DNA of 64,000 bases from Shewanella psychropiezotolerans. Lineage in GTDB: Bacteria; Pseudomonadota; Gammaproteobacteria; Enterobacterales; Shewanellaceae. Numbering within the stretch: position 1 is the first letter of the stretch; every line of letters begins with the position of its first letter. Shown here piece by piece: positions 34,750-43,964 of this stretch. The notes beneath the pieces are model-generated. The model did no database searches, was not told the origin of the DNA, and saw only the letters and a list, made by a program, of their open reading frames with translations. The position numbers and the translations under genes were made by a program. The DNA lies in the NCBI RefSeq assembly GCF_007197555.1, contig NZ_CP041614.1, positions 1,604,001-1,668,000 on the forward strand. Direction: 5' to 3'.

Positions 34750-35610
34750 ATGACTGAATTGAAATTACTGATCCGCAATATGACTGCCGATGAGCTGGTG
34801 TTGGCGTTGAAGTGGGCCCTAGCCGAGGGCTGGAACCCTGGTCTTAACGATGCGGCTCTGTTTTACCGAGCCGATCCCAATGGCTTTTTTGTCGGTGAGC
34901 TAGAGGGGGAAATTGTCGCGGTAGGCAGTGCAGTAACCTATGGTAAGGACTTTGCTTTTTGTGGACTCTATATCGTCGCACCAGAGCATAGAGGCAAAGG
35001 TTACGGCTTGGCACTCACTAAGCACAGGTTAGCTTACTGCGGTGAGCGTAATGTTGGCATCGATGGCGTGCTTGAGAATGTCGAAATATATCAGCGTATC
35101 GGTTATCAGCCTTATTACCAGAATCGCAGATATCAAAAATTAGCTTCATATCGTTCTCAGTCAATTGAAGCCATTACTGTCCTAGATAACAATGTGAGCA
35201 GTACTGAGTTAAATACCATTAACCTCTATGACCGCCAATGCTTTCCTGCAAATCGTGAGACCTTTCTAAAGGCTTGGATGACTCAGAGCGATGGATTGAC
35301 GTTAGTTTACCGCTCAGAGGGGAAAATCAGTGGGTATTTAGTCAGACGCCCTTGTATCGAAGGCTATAAAGTCGGGCCGTTATTTGCGGATAATGCTGAC
35401 ATTGCGGGCGTGTTATTGAATCAAGCTCAGTCAGGTATCGAAGGGGAAACTCTCATTTTAGATGTGCCTGAAAATAACCCCGCCGCCGTTGCTTTGGCTG
35501 AACGTGAAGATATGCAGGTGGTGTTTGCAACAGTGCGCATGTATCAAAAAGGGATGCCAAATATCGATAATGGAAAGATATTTGGCATCACTACGTTTGA
35601 GCTTGGTTAG
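34750..35610 (+). CDS. GNAT-family N-acetyltransferase
   Basis: The 286-residue protein has an N-terminal GNAT domain with the acetyl-CoA motif FCGLYIVAPEHRGKGYGLAL (about residues 69-88; RGKGYG is the pyrophosphate loop), followed by a second, more diverged GNAT-like half (about 150-280) with LILDVPENNPAAVALAEREDM. This two-domain layout occurs in a known group of GNATs of unknown substrate. AAAGGAGAGG gives a strong ribosome site. Its stop overlaps the convergent MFS gene by 4 bp. Confidence 0.9.
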   Translation: MTELKLLIRNMTADELVLALKWALAEGWNPGLNDAALFYRADPNGFFVGELEGEIVAVGSAVTYGKDFAFCGLYIVAPEHRGKGYGLALTKHRLAYCGERNVGIDGVLENVEIYQRIGYQPYYQNRRYQKLASYRSQSIEAITVLDNNVSSTELNTINLYDRQCFPANRETFLKAWMTQSDGLTLVYRSEGKISGYLVRRPCIEGYKVGPLFADNADIAGVLLNQAQSGIEGETLILDVPENNPAAVALAEREDMQVVFATVRMYQKGMPNIDNGKIFGITTFELG

Positions 35611-36788
35611 CTATCTTGGCACTGTTTTCTTGCAACAGTGCCAAGGTTTAGTTTTACACTGAGTAAGCAAGATAAGCCTGCACTCAAGATGAGTACCATC
35701 CCCAGATTTTGTAATATCCCAGTGAGCGCAAGACCCGCACCGAACAGCAAGTAGTAAGTTAACCCAAACAAGGCGCCAGCTGTGCCAACCGCGTGTCGAT
35801 AATTTACTAACGCTTGACTCATTATATTGGGCAAAGCCATGCCACTACAAAGCAACATACCTACCATAGGTATTAGGAACAAGAGATCAGACCTGAGTAA
35901 CCAGACGCCAAAGGCGCAAGTTAAGGCCAGAACTGAGGCGGCAGAGATCAAGTGGTGTGACTGCCAGCCTTTCGATATCAAGCGCTTATTGAGCATGCTG
36001 CCCAGTATCGTTCCTATGGGTAACACGATGCCGCTATAGCCAAACTCGGTCGATGTCATGCCTAAATCATTAAAGATAAAGGGACCGAGCGAGTAGTAGC
36101 TATATAGCATGATATTAAAGGTTGCGATCAGACCGGCGTTGCACCATAAACTCGAGTCTCGACTCATCTGCTTGGCCAGCTGAAAAACGCCAATTTTTTG
36201 GGGATTTACTGACTCGGCGTTAGCATTCACTTTCGGATTGGTCTCGGATAACGTGATAAGGGCAAGCAGCCAGAGTGTGATGGCTAGCATCAGCAAGCTG
36301 CAGAATATCCCGCTATAGCCAAAATGAGTCACTATGATGCCGCCACTCAATAATCCAATAACCGGACTGATCGAAACGCCCATGGTGATCACCGAGAATA
36401 CCTTCGTCAGTTCGGTTCCCTGGTAGCAATCTCTTAGCATGGCCTGAGTCACGACTGAGCCTGTGGCCGCACCGAAAGCCGATATGATCCTTGCCAGCAT
36501 CAGCGCCTCAAAGCTGGTTGCAAAAATAGCCAGTGTGGCACCCACGCCATAGGTGACTAATCCAAGCAGCATGGCTTTTCGACGACCTATGGTGTCACTC
36601 AGCCTTCCCCAGACAAGTACCCCGAAGGCAAAAGCGATAAAGTACACAGATATGGTTTGTGAAGCGGTCTGGGCTGTTACCCCGAACGCCTGTGAAATAT
36701 GAGGTAGAGCCGGGCTATAGATGGTTTCGACAACTTGTGGAAACATCACTAAGGCTAATATAAGCCAGAGATTTGGCATTGTTTTCAT
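35607..36788 (-). CDS. MFS transporter, Bcr/CflA-like drug:H+ antiporter type
   Basis: The 393-residue protein has about twelve membrane helices, the MFS loop motif GRLSDTIGRRKAM (about residues 61-73), the 14-aa-type drug-export helix pattern with TVSYSPALPHIS near the start (here IYSPALPHIS), and ISAFGAATGSVVTQAMLRD in helix 4. It resembles the Bcr/CflA or EmrD branch. It is divergent from an AraC-type regulator gene (109 bp apart), a typical regulator-transporter pair for small-molecule efflux. Confidence 0.9.
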   Translation of the reverse strand: MKTMPNLWLILALVMFPQVVETIYSPALPHISQAFGVTAQTASQTISVYFIAFAFGVLVWGRLSDTIGRRKAMLLGLVTYGVGATLAIFATSFEALMLARIISAFGAATGSVVTQAMLRDCYQGTELTKVFSVITMGVSISPVIGLLSGGIIVTHFGYSGIFCSLLMLAITLWLLALITLSETNPKVNANAESVNPQKIGVFQLAKQMSRDSSLWCNAGLIATFNIMLYSYYSLGPFIFNDLGMTSTEFGYSGIVLPIGTILGSMLNKRLISKGWQSHHLISAASVLALTCAFGVWLLRSDLLFLIPMVGMLLCSGMALPNIMSQALVNYRHAVGTAGALFGLTYYLLFGAGLALTGILQNLGMVLILSAGLSCLLSVKLNLGTVARKQCQDS

Positions 36789-36897
36789 GGGAGGTGACTC
36801 CGTGGCATTGAATATTAAATTTGATGCCGGGAACTATAGCGATCAGCCGCGTGTCCGATTACAATGATAAGGACATTAACTATCAAAAATAAGACTT

Positions 36898-37686
36898 ATG
36901 GCGATCCTAAACTCAGATTGTGCAGCAGAGGTGTTGGCAAGCTTAGATGATTTTGAGGCTCAGGTGGTCGGTATCGCATCTGGGGTGGGAAATTATGACT
37001 CAGGCGTACATAGCCATAAGAAGGCCCAGCTGCTCTATGCGCCCACAGGGTGTATAACCATAGCTCTGGAGCAGATGCAATATGTATTGCCACCGACCAA
37101 GGCCGCCTGGATCCCCGCAGGAATAGAGCATTGCGCCAGAATGCAGATGCGTGAGGTGGTGACATGTCGCTCCCTATACTTCGATACCGCCTCCTTTATC
37201 GATTTGCCTGACAAGATCAAAATCATCGGCGTTAACGATCTGTTTAAACAACTGATTGAGCGTATGTCTCTGTGGCCCTGGGACATGCCAGCCGAGCAAC
37301 AAAAGAACCTACTGTCCCTGTTTATTGAGGAGTTGTTGGTTGCGCCGGAAGAGATGTTACCTCTGCCTATTCCTGATGATCCTCGTTTGAAACCTTGGCT
37401 GGCACAAGTGATGTCTGGAGAGACCTTGCCCCAGCCATTGAATCAAATGGCCAAAAGGATTGGTGCCAGTGAGAAAACCATTTCGCGTATCTTCATCAGG
37501 CAAACCGGGATGCCTTATCAAGCTTGGCGCCAGCAGTGGCGGTTACATGGGGCAATAGTCCGACTCGCCGAGGGTCGAAGTATCTCGGAAGTGGCTTTTT
37601 CTCTGGATTTTTCCAGCGATAGCGCCTTTATCAGCTTTTTTCGGCAGCATATGGGGGAGACGCCCAATCGGTTTATTAACGCTTAA
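36898..37686 (+). CDS. AraC-family regulator with cupin domain (NimR-like)
   Basis: The 262-residue protein has an N-terminal cupin half (YDSGVHSHKKAQLLYAPTGC, about residues 32-51, and the WIPAGIEHCA motif) and a C-terminal AraC DNA-binding pair of HTH motifs (LNQMAKRIGASEKTISRIF, about 180-198, and ISEVAFSLDFSSDSAFISFF, about 223-242). This layout matches NimR-type regulators of efflux pumps. It is divergent from the MFS gene and probably controls it. The ribosome site is weak. Confidence 0.92.
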   Translation: MAILNSDCAAEVLASLDDFEAQVVGIASGVGNYDSGVHSHKKAQLLYAPTGCITIALEQMQYVLPPTKAAWIPAGIEHCARMQMREVVTCRSLYFDTASFIDLPDKIKIIGVNDLFKQLIERMSLWPWDMPAEQQKNLLSLFIEELLVAPEEMLPLPIPDDPRLKPWLAQVMSGETLPQPLNQMAKRIGASEKTISRIFIRQTGMPYQAWRQQWRLHGAIVRLAEGRSISEVAFSLDFSSDSAFISFFRQHMGETPNRFINA

Positions 37687-37777
37687 TTCGCTTGAAGCAG
37701 CATATATGTGGATATTCGCTAGTCATGGTTTTTGACTGTTATAATGATGTTTAGAACGTCGATACTGAGCATACTTG

Positions 37778-38452
37778 ATGCAACTAAAACCTCTGTCTAA
37801 AGGGCGATTCCAATCACTTTGGGAACAGGAACACGATGAAATTGAGCAGATCATGCTCGAGTGCATCAGTGAAACTAAGTTAGTTCCGGCACATCAAAAA
37901 CTGATGCGGCAGGGGCAGAAAGTGGATTCGCTTATCTTAGTCAAGCATGGCCGGATCTCTATGGGCTATACGGCCCGCAATGGTCGCTGTTTTCAGTTAG
38001 GCACTATGGTGTGTGATTCTCAACTGTTTGGTGAGATGGAGTTTTTCAGTGATTATAAGTGTCAGTTGGATATCGTGGCCGAAGATGACGTCGAAATTGA
38101 GGTTATCTGTGGTGATAAGCTGCAGCAGGCGCTCATCAAGCAGCCTATGTTTGCCCTGTTTTTTGCCAGTGCCATCGCCGTCGATTATCAAGATACCGTC
38201 GATATCCTGACTCGCAGAATGCTGTATCCCATCGCCTATAACATAGCTTACGACCTCTACCATCAATATTTAGACGATCTGCCTGTAGATGGCTTCACTA
38301 AGTGCTACCTGGAGGCTGAGCGTTTTGCGACGACAGATCGTGTGTATCGCCGTGCCGTCAAGAAGCTTGAGGAATTAGGCCTGATCCACAAGGATAAGGA
38401 AGAGGGGATAGTGATAAGTAATCTAGAAGGACTGAAAGCCTATCTTGAATAG
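37778..38452 (+). CDS. Crp/Fnr-family regulator
   Basis: The product is about 224 residues from ATG 37778. Residues about 20-130 form a cyclic-nucleotide-binding-like domain (PAHQKLMRQGQKVDSLILVKHGRISM... and FGEMEFF). The C-terminus (about 160-220) shows a winged helix with ERFATTDRVYRRAVKKLEEL as recognition region. The cysteines needed for an FNR iron-sulfur cluster are absent, and the cAMP-binding RxS signature is not evident, so the ligand is unknown. It resembles YeiL-like members. It is followed by a hairpin and stands alone. Confidence 0.87.
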   Translation: MQLKPLSKGRFQSLWEQEHDEIEQIMLECISETKLVPAHQKLMRQGQKVDSLILVKHGRISMGYTARNGRCFQLGTMVCDSQLFGEMEFFSDYKCQLDIVAEDDVEIEVICGDKLQQALIKQPMFALFFASAIAVDYQDTVDILTRRMLYPIAYNIAYDLYHQYLDDLPVDGFTKCYLEAERFATTDRVYRRAVKKLEELGLIHKDKEEGIVISNLEGLKAYLE

Positions 38453-38483
38453 TCGAATTGCCAGCATTATAGTTTGAATAAAA

Positions 38484-38516
38484 TTAAGCCCCGGCAGTCA
38501 GACTACCGGGGCTTAA
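38484..38516. terminator. Hairpin after the Crp-like gene
   Basis: Eleven-bp arms TTAAGCCCCGG and CCGGGGCTTAA flank an 11-base loop that can pair further (AGTC/GACT). The T run after it is poor (TTAATGTAAT), so termination may be weak. Confidence 0.6.
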
Positions 38517-38530
38517 TGTAATAGGGAGTA

Positions 38531-38692
38531 TTATTTTTCTTGCAGCTTGAGGCTCCTCTGCTGCTCATCTTGCTGACAGGCCTTCCTCATCAACAAACAG
38601 AGTATACTCGCTCGCCTCTTTCTGATTTTACGTACTCTATTCTTAACTCTAATCGTTCTTGGTTTACGCATGGCAGTTAGCTTATCTGTCAT
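38531..38692 (-). CDS. Small very basic protein (53 aa)
   Basis: A 54-codon frame from ATG 38692 to TAA 38531 encodes a strongly basic protein; the central part reads MRKPRTIRVKNRVRKIRKRR and is followed by a short hydrophobic patch and a Gln/Glu-rich tail. No good ribosome site is visible; an internal ATG (38671) would start directly at MRKPRTIR. The product could be nucleic-acid binding. It lies 59 bp downstream of the MFS gene on the same strand. I do not recognise a family. Confidence 0.45.
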   Translation of the reverse strand: MTDKLTAMRKPRTIRVKNRVRKIRKRRASILCLLMRKACQQDEQQRSLKLQEK

Positions 38693-38751
38693 TATCTACA
38701 TTAAAGTTACCGGTATTATACGGATTTTTAATACCAATTTTAAGTCCCAAT

Positions 38752-39936
38752 CTAAGCCATGGCTAAACTGTTTTCTGCCGCTTGGCGACGAGACATAACT
38801 AGCATGCCTAAAATGATGGCGTAAATGACGGGGATGGCGTACATCACAGTTTGCAAACCTATCACGGATTCAAACATGGAGCTGATAGCCGGGCTAAACA
38901 TGGCGCCAGCGCTACCGCTGATTAAGATGTAAGACACATTCTTACTGCTGGCCTGTTTCACAAATGACACCCCGTAGGCGATAAAGGCATTATAGAGGGC
39001 TGCACAGGCAAAACCATAGCCATAGGTCAGATAGCTCATCCACTCCAGTTTGTCTGTGGTGACAATGAGACTGGTGATGATTAAGGCTAAGGTCATCATG
39101 CCCATCAGGAAGTGTTGGATCTTCACTCTGGACACGATAAGTGTCGAAATGAGCGCGCCGACAAGGGCCGCTGACCAGTATTGGGTGATGATGTTACCGG
39201 CTTCTTCGAAGGGAATGTCAAACTTCTGCTTAACAAACATAGGTGCCCAGGTCAGGAAGGTATAAAGCGCCAACATGCCTAGGAATAAACCAATACCCGC
39301 ACTGATGATTGAGAAGTTCCACTCCGATTTTTCGCCGCCTGAAGCTGTTTCATTCGAGTTTTCACTTTTACTTTCGCATAAGTCAAAATTAGTCATCATG
39401 GCCATCATAGCCGTGCCCAGCGCCACTAATCCTACCGCAAGGTAACTGTAACTCCATGACAGTGCATGGCTAAGTGCATAAGTGGTAATGAGTGGGAAGA
39501 CCACGCCAGCCACATTGAACGTAGCGTCTTGTACAACGAGCATGGTGCTCTGGATTTTGTCTTTCCACACCGACACCACGATGGTGCCGGCAATACAGAG
39601 TCCAACACCGCCACACAGACCGATAATGGTCATGGCAATCATCACCACATTGAGTGACGAGGTGAAGTGAAGTGCGGCAGCACTTAAGGCAATACAAAGG
39701 TAACTGAGTAAGGTCATGCGCTTGACGCCTATCTTCTCAATTAAGAAGAAGGCGGCTATGGTCCCGGCTAACGCGCCCCCGTTGAGCAGAGAGAAGATCG
39801 AAGCGACTTCGTTGACGTTTGCTGCAAACTTGCTGGCGATAGGTTCAATCAACATGCCGAACTGAGTCGCAAAGCCCGCCATGATAAAGTTGGCGAGGAA
39901 GCTTAAAATGGTTAAGGAAATTTTGTTTTTCATCAT
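38752..39936 (-). CDS. MFS transporter, TsgA-like
   Basis: The 394-residue protein has about twelve membrane helices; the loop after helix 2 (EKIGVKRMT) replaces the usual GxLaDrxGrkR and resembles TsgA-type transporters (FLNGG..AG..., EKxGVK). The central loop is polar (ESKSENSNETASGGEK). It is 170 bp downstream of deoD on the same strand, so a nucleoside or purine role is possible, but the family match does not fix the substrate. Start may be ATG 39936 or the next Met. Confidence 0.85.
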   Translation of the reverse strand: MMKNKISLTILSFLANFIMAGFATQFGMLIEPIASKFAANVNEVASIFSLLNGGALAGTIAAFFLIEKIGVKRMTLLSYLCIALSAAALHFTSSLNVVMIAMTIIGLCGGVGLCIAGTIVVSVWKDKIQSTMLVVQDATFNVAGVVFPLITTYALSHALSWSYSYLAVGLVALGTAMMAMMTNFDLCESKSENSNETASGGEKSEWNFSIISAGIGLFLGMLALYTFLTWAPMFVKQKFDIPFEEAGNIITQYWSAALVGALISTLIVSRVKIQHFLMGMMTLALIITSLIVTTDKLEWMSYLTYGYGFACAALYNAFIAYGVSFVKQASSKNVSYILISGSAGAMFSPAISSMFESVIGLQTVMYAIPVIYAIILGMLVMSRRQAAENSLAMA

Positions 39937-40106
39937 CTATACCTAGTTATCGTTTTAAAGGCTCGCAGTTGATTCATTAGTTATTTTTTTATTGGCTAGC
40001 GTTAAGGTTAACCCTGCCATTAATGATATCGGTTTACTGCGAGCATAAGCTGAAATAAATTGCTTATTAAAAGTGTCTTACAAGGGGCTAAAGTCAGCAG
40101 CCTGTA

Positions 40107-40811
40107 TTAGCCACAAGCCGTCTCTAAGGCCAACTCTATCATCTGATTAAATGATAGTTGACGCTCCTGTGCCGACGTTTCTTCGCCGGTTAAGCAGTGG
40201 TCAGACACTGTCAGAATGGCTAAAGATTCGATACCATGCTGATGGGCTAAGCCATAAAGTCCAGCCACTTCCATATCGACTCCCAGAACGCCAAAACGCT
40301 CTAAGGCCGGGATCATATCTTCATCCGGGTCATAGTACATATCGCCACTGAAGATGTTACCTACCTTGACGCTGATCTTTTTATCTAATGCCGACATATA
40401 GGCTTTATGAAGCAACTCGAAGGTGGCCGATGTGGCCATCTGATAGCCGCTGCTACGTTTAGCATTGGTTGGAGAGTCGGTGCCCGCAGCTTGGGCCAGA
40501 ATCACATCGTGCAATTTCACATCTTTTTGGGTCGCGCCTAAGCTTCCCACGCGTATGATGCGCTTCACGCCAAAATCATTAATCAGCTCATGGGCGTAAA
40601 GTACCATGGAAGGGATCCCCATGCCGTGACCCATCACAGAGATACGTTGACCCTTGTAGAAGCCTGTGTAGCCCAGCATATTACGAATCTTGGTTACTTC
40701 TACAGCATCATCTAGGAAGGTCTCGGCAATATATTTCGCTCGCAGTGGGTCACCTGGCATGATGATGGTTTCGGCAAAGTCGCCTTTCTTACCGCTGATA
40801 TGTGCAGTCAT
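40107..40811 (-). CDS. deoD: Purine nucleoside phosphorylase DeoD
   Basis: The 234-residue protein matches bacterial hexameric PNP in length and motifs: GDFAETIIMPGDPLRAKYIA (about residues 10-29, phosphate-binding Gly/Arg), GHGMGIPSM (about 62-70), IRVGSLGA (about 86-93), VDMEVAGLYGLA (about 178-189, ribose-binding Glu) and TVSDHC with catalytic Asp. It splits purine nucleosides with phosphate. A TsgA-like transporter follows it on the same strand. It is outside the usual deoCABD operon, so it is probably a second PNP. Confidence 0.95.
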   Translation of the reverse strand: MTAHISGKKGDFAETIIMPGDPLRAKYIAETFLDDAVEVTKIRNMLGYTGFYKGQRISVMGHGMGIPSMVLYAHELINDFGVKRIIRVGSLGATQKDVKLHDVILAQAAGTDSPTNAKRSSGYQMATSATFELLHKAYMSALDKKISVKVGNIFSGDMYYDPDEDMIPALERFGVLGVDMEVAGLYGLAHQHGIESLAILTVSDHCLTGEETSAQERQLSFNQMIELALETACG

Positions 40812-41101
40812 ACTTATCTCTCTTTTTACAACTCTTATAAGTTGGTCGGTTGGCAGTTCGAAACATCTAGATGAGTAAACTCATATGCAGTTGAGCTTAT
40901 GCTGAGTTTATTGGATGGGTTAATCAGCTAAATGTTGTTTAATGCTCTCGATAGTAAGGCTGTCTGAAACAAGGGGATTAGGACAAAAGTCCGCATGGAG
41001 TGTAAATAAGCTGATTATTCCTATCCAGAACAATTCAGTGCTTTGGATAGGGAATGCCTAACGTGAGGCATGAGTGTGACTCATTAGCTCAATAAGAACT
41101 T

Positions 41102-41134
41102 AAAAAGCCGCTCTTAGAACAGAGCGGCTTTTTT
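41102..41134. terminator. Intrinsic terminator after the TonB receptor gene
   Basis: Thirteen-bp arms (AAAAAGCCGCTCT/AGAGCGGCTTTTT, loop TAGAAC) with T runs on both strands. It lies 21 bp beyond the receptor stop on the minus strand. Confidence 0.93.
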
Positions 41135-41154
41135 ATGTTGGACTAATTCCTTAG

Positions 41155-43269
41155 TTAAATCTTGTAGCTAATGCCAAACTTCAGCGTTCTCGGTTTACCC
41201 ACATTCACCTCTCCATTTTCACCGCCACCTAAGTAGTCGGCATCGAATAGGTTCTCGATTTTCAATCTTAGCTGCAGGTCGTTTCCGGCCACAGGTAATA
41301 TATAGCTGATGCCAGTGTCGATACGGGTGTAGGCGGATTTTTCGAAGGTGTTATCGGCGTCGCCGAAACGGGCTCCTTCGTAGAAGGCACCTAAGTTGAA
41401 GGCGGCGCGATCTGTGATCGAGTATTTGGCCCAGATAGAGGCTGTCCACTCGGGGACGTCTTCGGGGCGGTTACCCTGAAACTCATCTTGGGTTTCATAT
41501 TCAGCATCAAGATACATGAGTGAGGTGATCAATGATAAGTCATCGTTGATCTGGCCGATAGCGCCTAACTCGAAGCCCTTGTGACGCTGAACGCCGCCTT
41601 GGGTGGTGATAGGGTCATCGGATGTACCTTGGTTGACTATGATGTTGCTGCGTTTGATATCAAATAGGGCGGCGTTGAGGCGAAGTTTGCCCGATAGCAG
41701 TTCCCACTTAGTGCCTAGCTCATACATCTCGCCCTTGATTGGATCTAGCTCCATGCCATCGTTGGCATCTTCATCATCCATTACTCGGCCCTGTGGCTCG
41801 AAGCTCTCGCTGTAATTGGCGTAGATAGAGGCATAATTTGTAGGGTGGTAGATGATCCCAAACTTAGGCAGTACCGACTGACTGTCTGCATTGGTTTTTT
41901 CCTGCTTGTCGTAACGTACGCCCAGGAGCAGCTGCCACTGATCGTTGAAGGTGATCAAGTCTTGGGCGAATACACCATAGTATTTGTAATTCTCTGTTTC
42001 TGACTTGCCGTCGGCGTAGTCCAGATCGGGCTGAGGCACTATGATGCCTGTATCGATATTACCAGAGTCCATCTTACCTTTGACTTTCAGTGAGCTGTAC
42101 TCGTGCTTGAGATAGTTACCACCGACCAGCAGGTCATGCTGCATGCCGCCAACTTCTATGGTGCCGACTAAGTCAAAATAGGAGGACTCTTGCTGCCAAT
42201 CTTCCAGCTTGTTATAGGGTTTGTTCTTGTAGCTGCCGGTATCAGGATCGTAGCTGCTAGTTTGCGGCTTGCTTTCCCAACGCTCACGCTCGTTATGTTG
42301 TTTGTTATAGCCCGCATCTATATTCCAGTCGTCGCTTAACTGGTAGCTGATGTCGGCGCCATAGTTCTCGCTCTGAGCATCGATCTTAGTCCAGGGCATA
42401 TCCCAGATGGTTTCATCGCCGCCGATGACATTGCCTTGGTCATCGATAAGAGAACCGCTGTCCTGGCCTGCCACTTCGTCAGACGTGTCATAGTGTAGTG
42501 ACAGGGTGAGATTGTCACCTATGTCGAAGTCTGTCATCAAGCTACCGACGAAGAAGTCACTCTCTTGTGCGCTGCCATCTTGGTATTCACGCCAGTTCTT
42601 GTTGTCTTGCTTCTCGACAATGGCGCGGTAACGTATGGTTTGTGCTTCATTTAAGCTGCCACCCGCATCGAGCATACCTCGCAGCGAGCCATTGTCATCA
42701 CCTTTTACGCCGACTTCTAAAAATGAATCATAGGTTGGCTTCTTGGTCACCAGGTTAACCAGGCCGCCGGGAGTCGACTGACCATAAAGCAGACTGGATG
42801 GGCCTTTGAGGACTTCGATACTATCCACGAGTGCCATAGGTAAACGGTATTTTGAGAAGTGCTGGTGGCCATCTTTAAGCAGGTTAGTGCTCTCATCTAA
42901 GCTAAAGCCTCGCAGCCTAAATCTCTCTCTGTCTGTGGTGACACGGCCGATGGATACACTGGCGTCATTTCTCAGTGCATCGCCCAAGGTGAGGATCATC
43001 TGGTCATCCATGATCTCAGTTGGGATCACGGTCACCGACTGAGGGGTATCAAGCAGAGACACATCTGAGCGCATGGCGGCATGAGCCTGATCAGTTTTGT
43101 AGTGCTGCTGGCGACCAAAGACTGTGATCACCTCGATATCCTGACTGGCTTGGGCATTGCTGGCCACTATTGTCTTATCTGGAGTTTCACTGATTTGTGG
43201 GGCGGCGAATGCTGTTGAGTGAAGAATCGCGGTGATGACGGCAGAGATTAATTTAACTTGGGTCTTCAT
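41155..43269 (-). CDS. TonB-dependent siderophore receptor
   Basis: The 704-residue receptor has a signal peptide ending AFAA, a TonB box region (IEVITVFG, about residues 45-52), a plug domain (about 66-190: LDTPQSVTVIP, LRGFSLDES, IEVLKGPSSLLYGQSTPGG), and a 22-strand barrel with the NLFDADYLGG signature and final FGISYKI. This is the FhuA/FoxA/ferrichrome-like hydroxamate group. It is single-gene between terminators, with a good Fur box upstream, so it is an iron-starvation gene. The siderophore is not known. Confidence 0.94.
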   Translation of the reverse strand: MKTQVKLISAVITAILHSTAFAAPQISETPDKTIVASNAQASQDIEVITVFGRQQHYKTDQAHAAMRSDVSLLDTPQSVTVIPTEIMDDQMILTLGDALRNDASVSIGRVTTDRERFRLRGFSLDESTNLLKDGHQHFSKYRLPMALVDSIEVLKGPSSLLYGQSTPGGLVNLVTKKPTYDSFLEVGVKGDDNGSLRGMLDAGGSLNEAQTIRYRAIVEKQDNKNWREYQDGSAQESDFFVGSLMTDFDIGDNLTLSLHYDTSDEVAGQDSGSLIDDQGNVIGGDETIWDMPWTKIDAQSENYGADISYQLSDDWNIDAGYNKQHNERERWESKPQTSSYDPDTGSYKNKPYNKLEDWQQESSYFDLVGTIEVGGMQHDLLVGGNYLKHEYSSLKVKGKMDSGNIDTGIIVPQPDLDYADGKSETENYKYYGVFAQDLITFNDQWQLLLGVRYDKQEKTNADSQSVLPKFGIIYHPTNYASIYANYSESFEPQGRVMDDEDANDGMELDPIKGEMYELGTKWELLSGKLRLNAALFDIKRSNIIVNQGTSDDPITTQGGVQRHKGFELGAIGQINDDLSLITSLMYLDAEYETQDEFQGNRPEDVPEWTASIWAKYSITDRAAFNLGAFYEGARFGDADNTFEKSAYTRIDTGISYILPVAGNDLQLRLKIENLFDADYLGGGENGEVNVGKPRTLKFGISYKI

Positions 43270-43399
43270 AGAGTAAGCCTAAATGACTCAAAGTGTGCGG
43301 TGCCTTTCCCTAGGCATCTGAGATAAAAAGTGATGGCCGTATCATGTTTTACGCGCAGTAATGAGATGTTTATGTGAATGTAAGATCAATTTCGCGGAT

Positions 43400-43418
43400 G
43401 TTAATGCTAATCAATCTC
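43400..43418. promoter_or_regulatory. Fur box upstream of the TonB receptor
   Basis: GTTAATGCTAATCAATCTC matches the 19-bp Fur consensus GATAATGATAATCATTATC at about 15 positions and lies about 131 bp before the receptor start. Iron-dependent repression is the expected result. Confidence 0.7.
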
Positions 43419-43728
43419 ACTATCAAGGGTTACAGTGTAAAGATGCAACTTGTTTAACTGTTATTGCTCGAGTTGTGAAATGTGTCACAAGTGTTTCAAT
43501 TCCTGTTTATTGTTTCAGAAAGGATTATTAGTCAGTGGTTTCTAAACTAATGATGGCCAACTAAACGGGTATTAAGCATCAGATTACATGAAGTTAATTT
43601 GTCCCGGAAAGGTAAGCCAGTTACTTATGTGCATAGGAAAACTATTGCGTCTTTCCTGAACCCTAAGTCAGCGCTGGCATCATAGAGTCACCACTTCAGA
43701 TTATACCTGAGATGTAGGCCGGATTGAG
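43419..43728. other. Gene-free region right of the Fur box
   Basis: About 310 bp with no supported gene; it separates the receptor promoter from the dsdA remnant and may be decayed coding sequence. Confidence 0.4.
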
Positions 43729-43964
43729 TGCGCGCTATCAGGCTTTGTGGGCAAGGCCATGGAGCGAATGAACGATGGCTATATCACCATTACAGACGAT
43801 GAGATTTATGGGCTTTTGGGGCTACTTTATGACTCACAAGCTATTAAGCTTGAGCCATCGGCATTGGCGGTATGGTACCCGAAAATGAAATGGAGGCATA
43901 TCTTCAGCGTGCTAAAGGGGTAAGTAGCGCTGCCAGCCTAAAACAGCCTGAGGGGAGGCTTTAG
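43729..43964 (+). pseudogene. dsdA: 3' remnant of D-serine dehydratase
   Basis: From about 43738 the plus strand codes [20 protein letters not shown], then [13 protein letters not shown] and IKLEPSALA, which match the C-terminal part of DsdA. The frame then shifts and continues [18 protein letters not shown], the true DsdA end, with the roughly 40 residues that normally separate these blocks missing. A further single-base shift lies near 43735. The 5' two-thirds of the gene are absent. Its stop (43962-43964) lies inside the convergent binding-protein gene. It is a clear relic. Confidence 0.85.
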
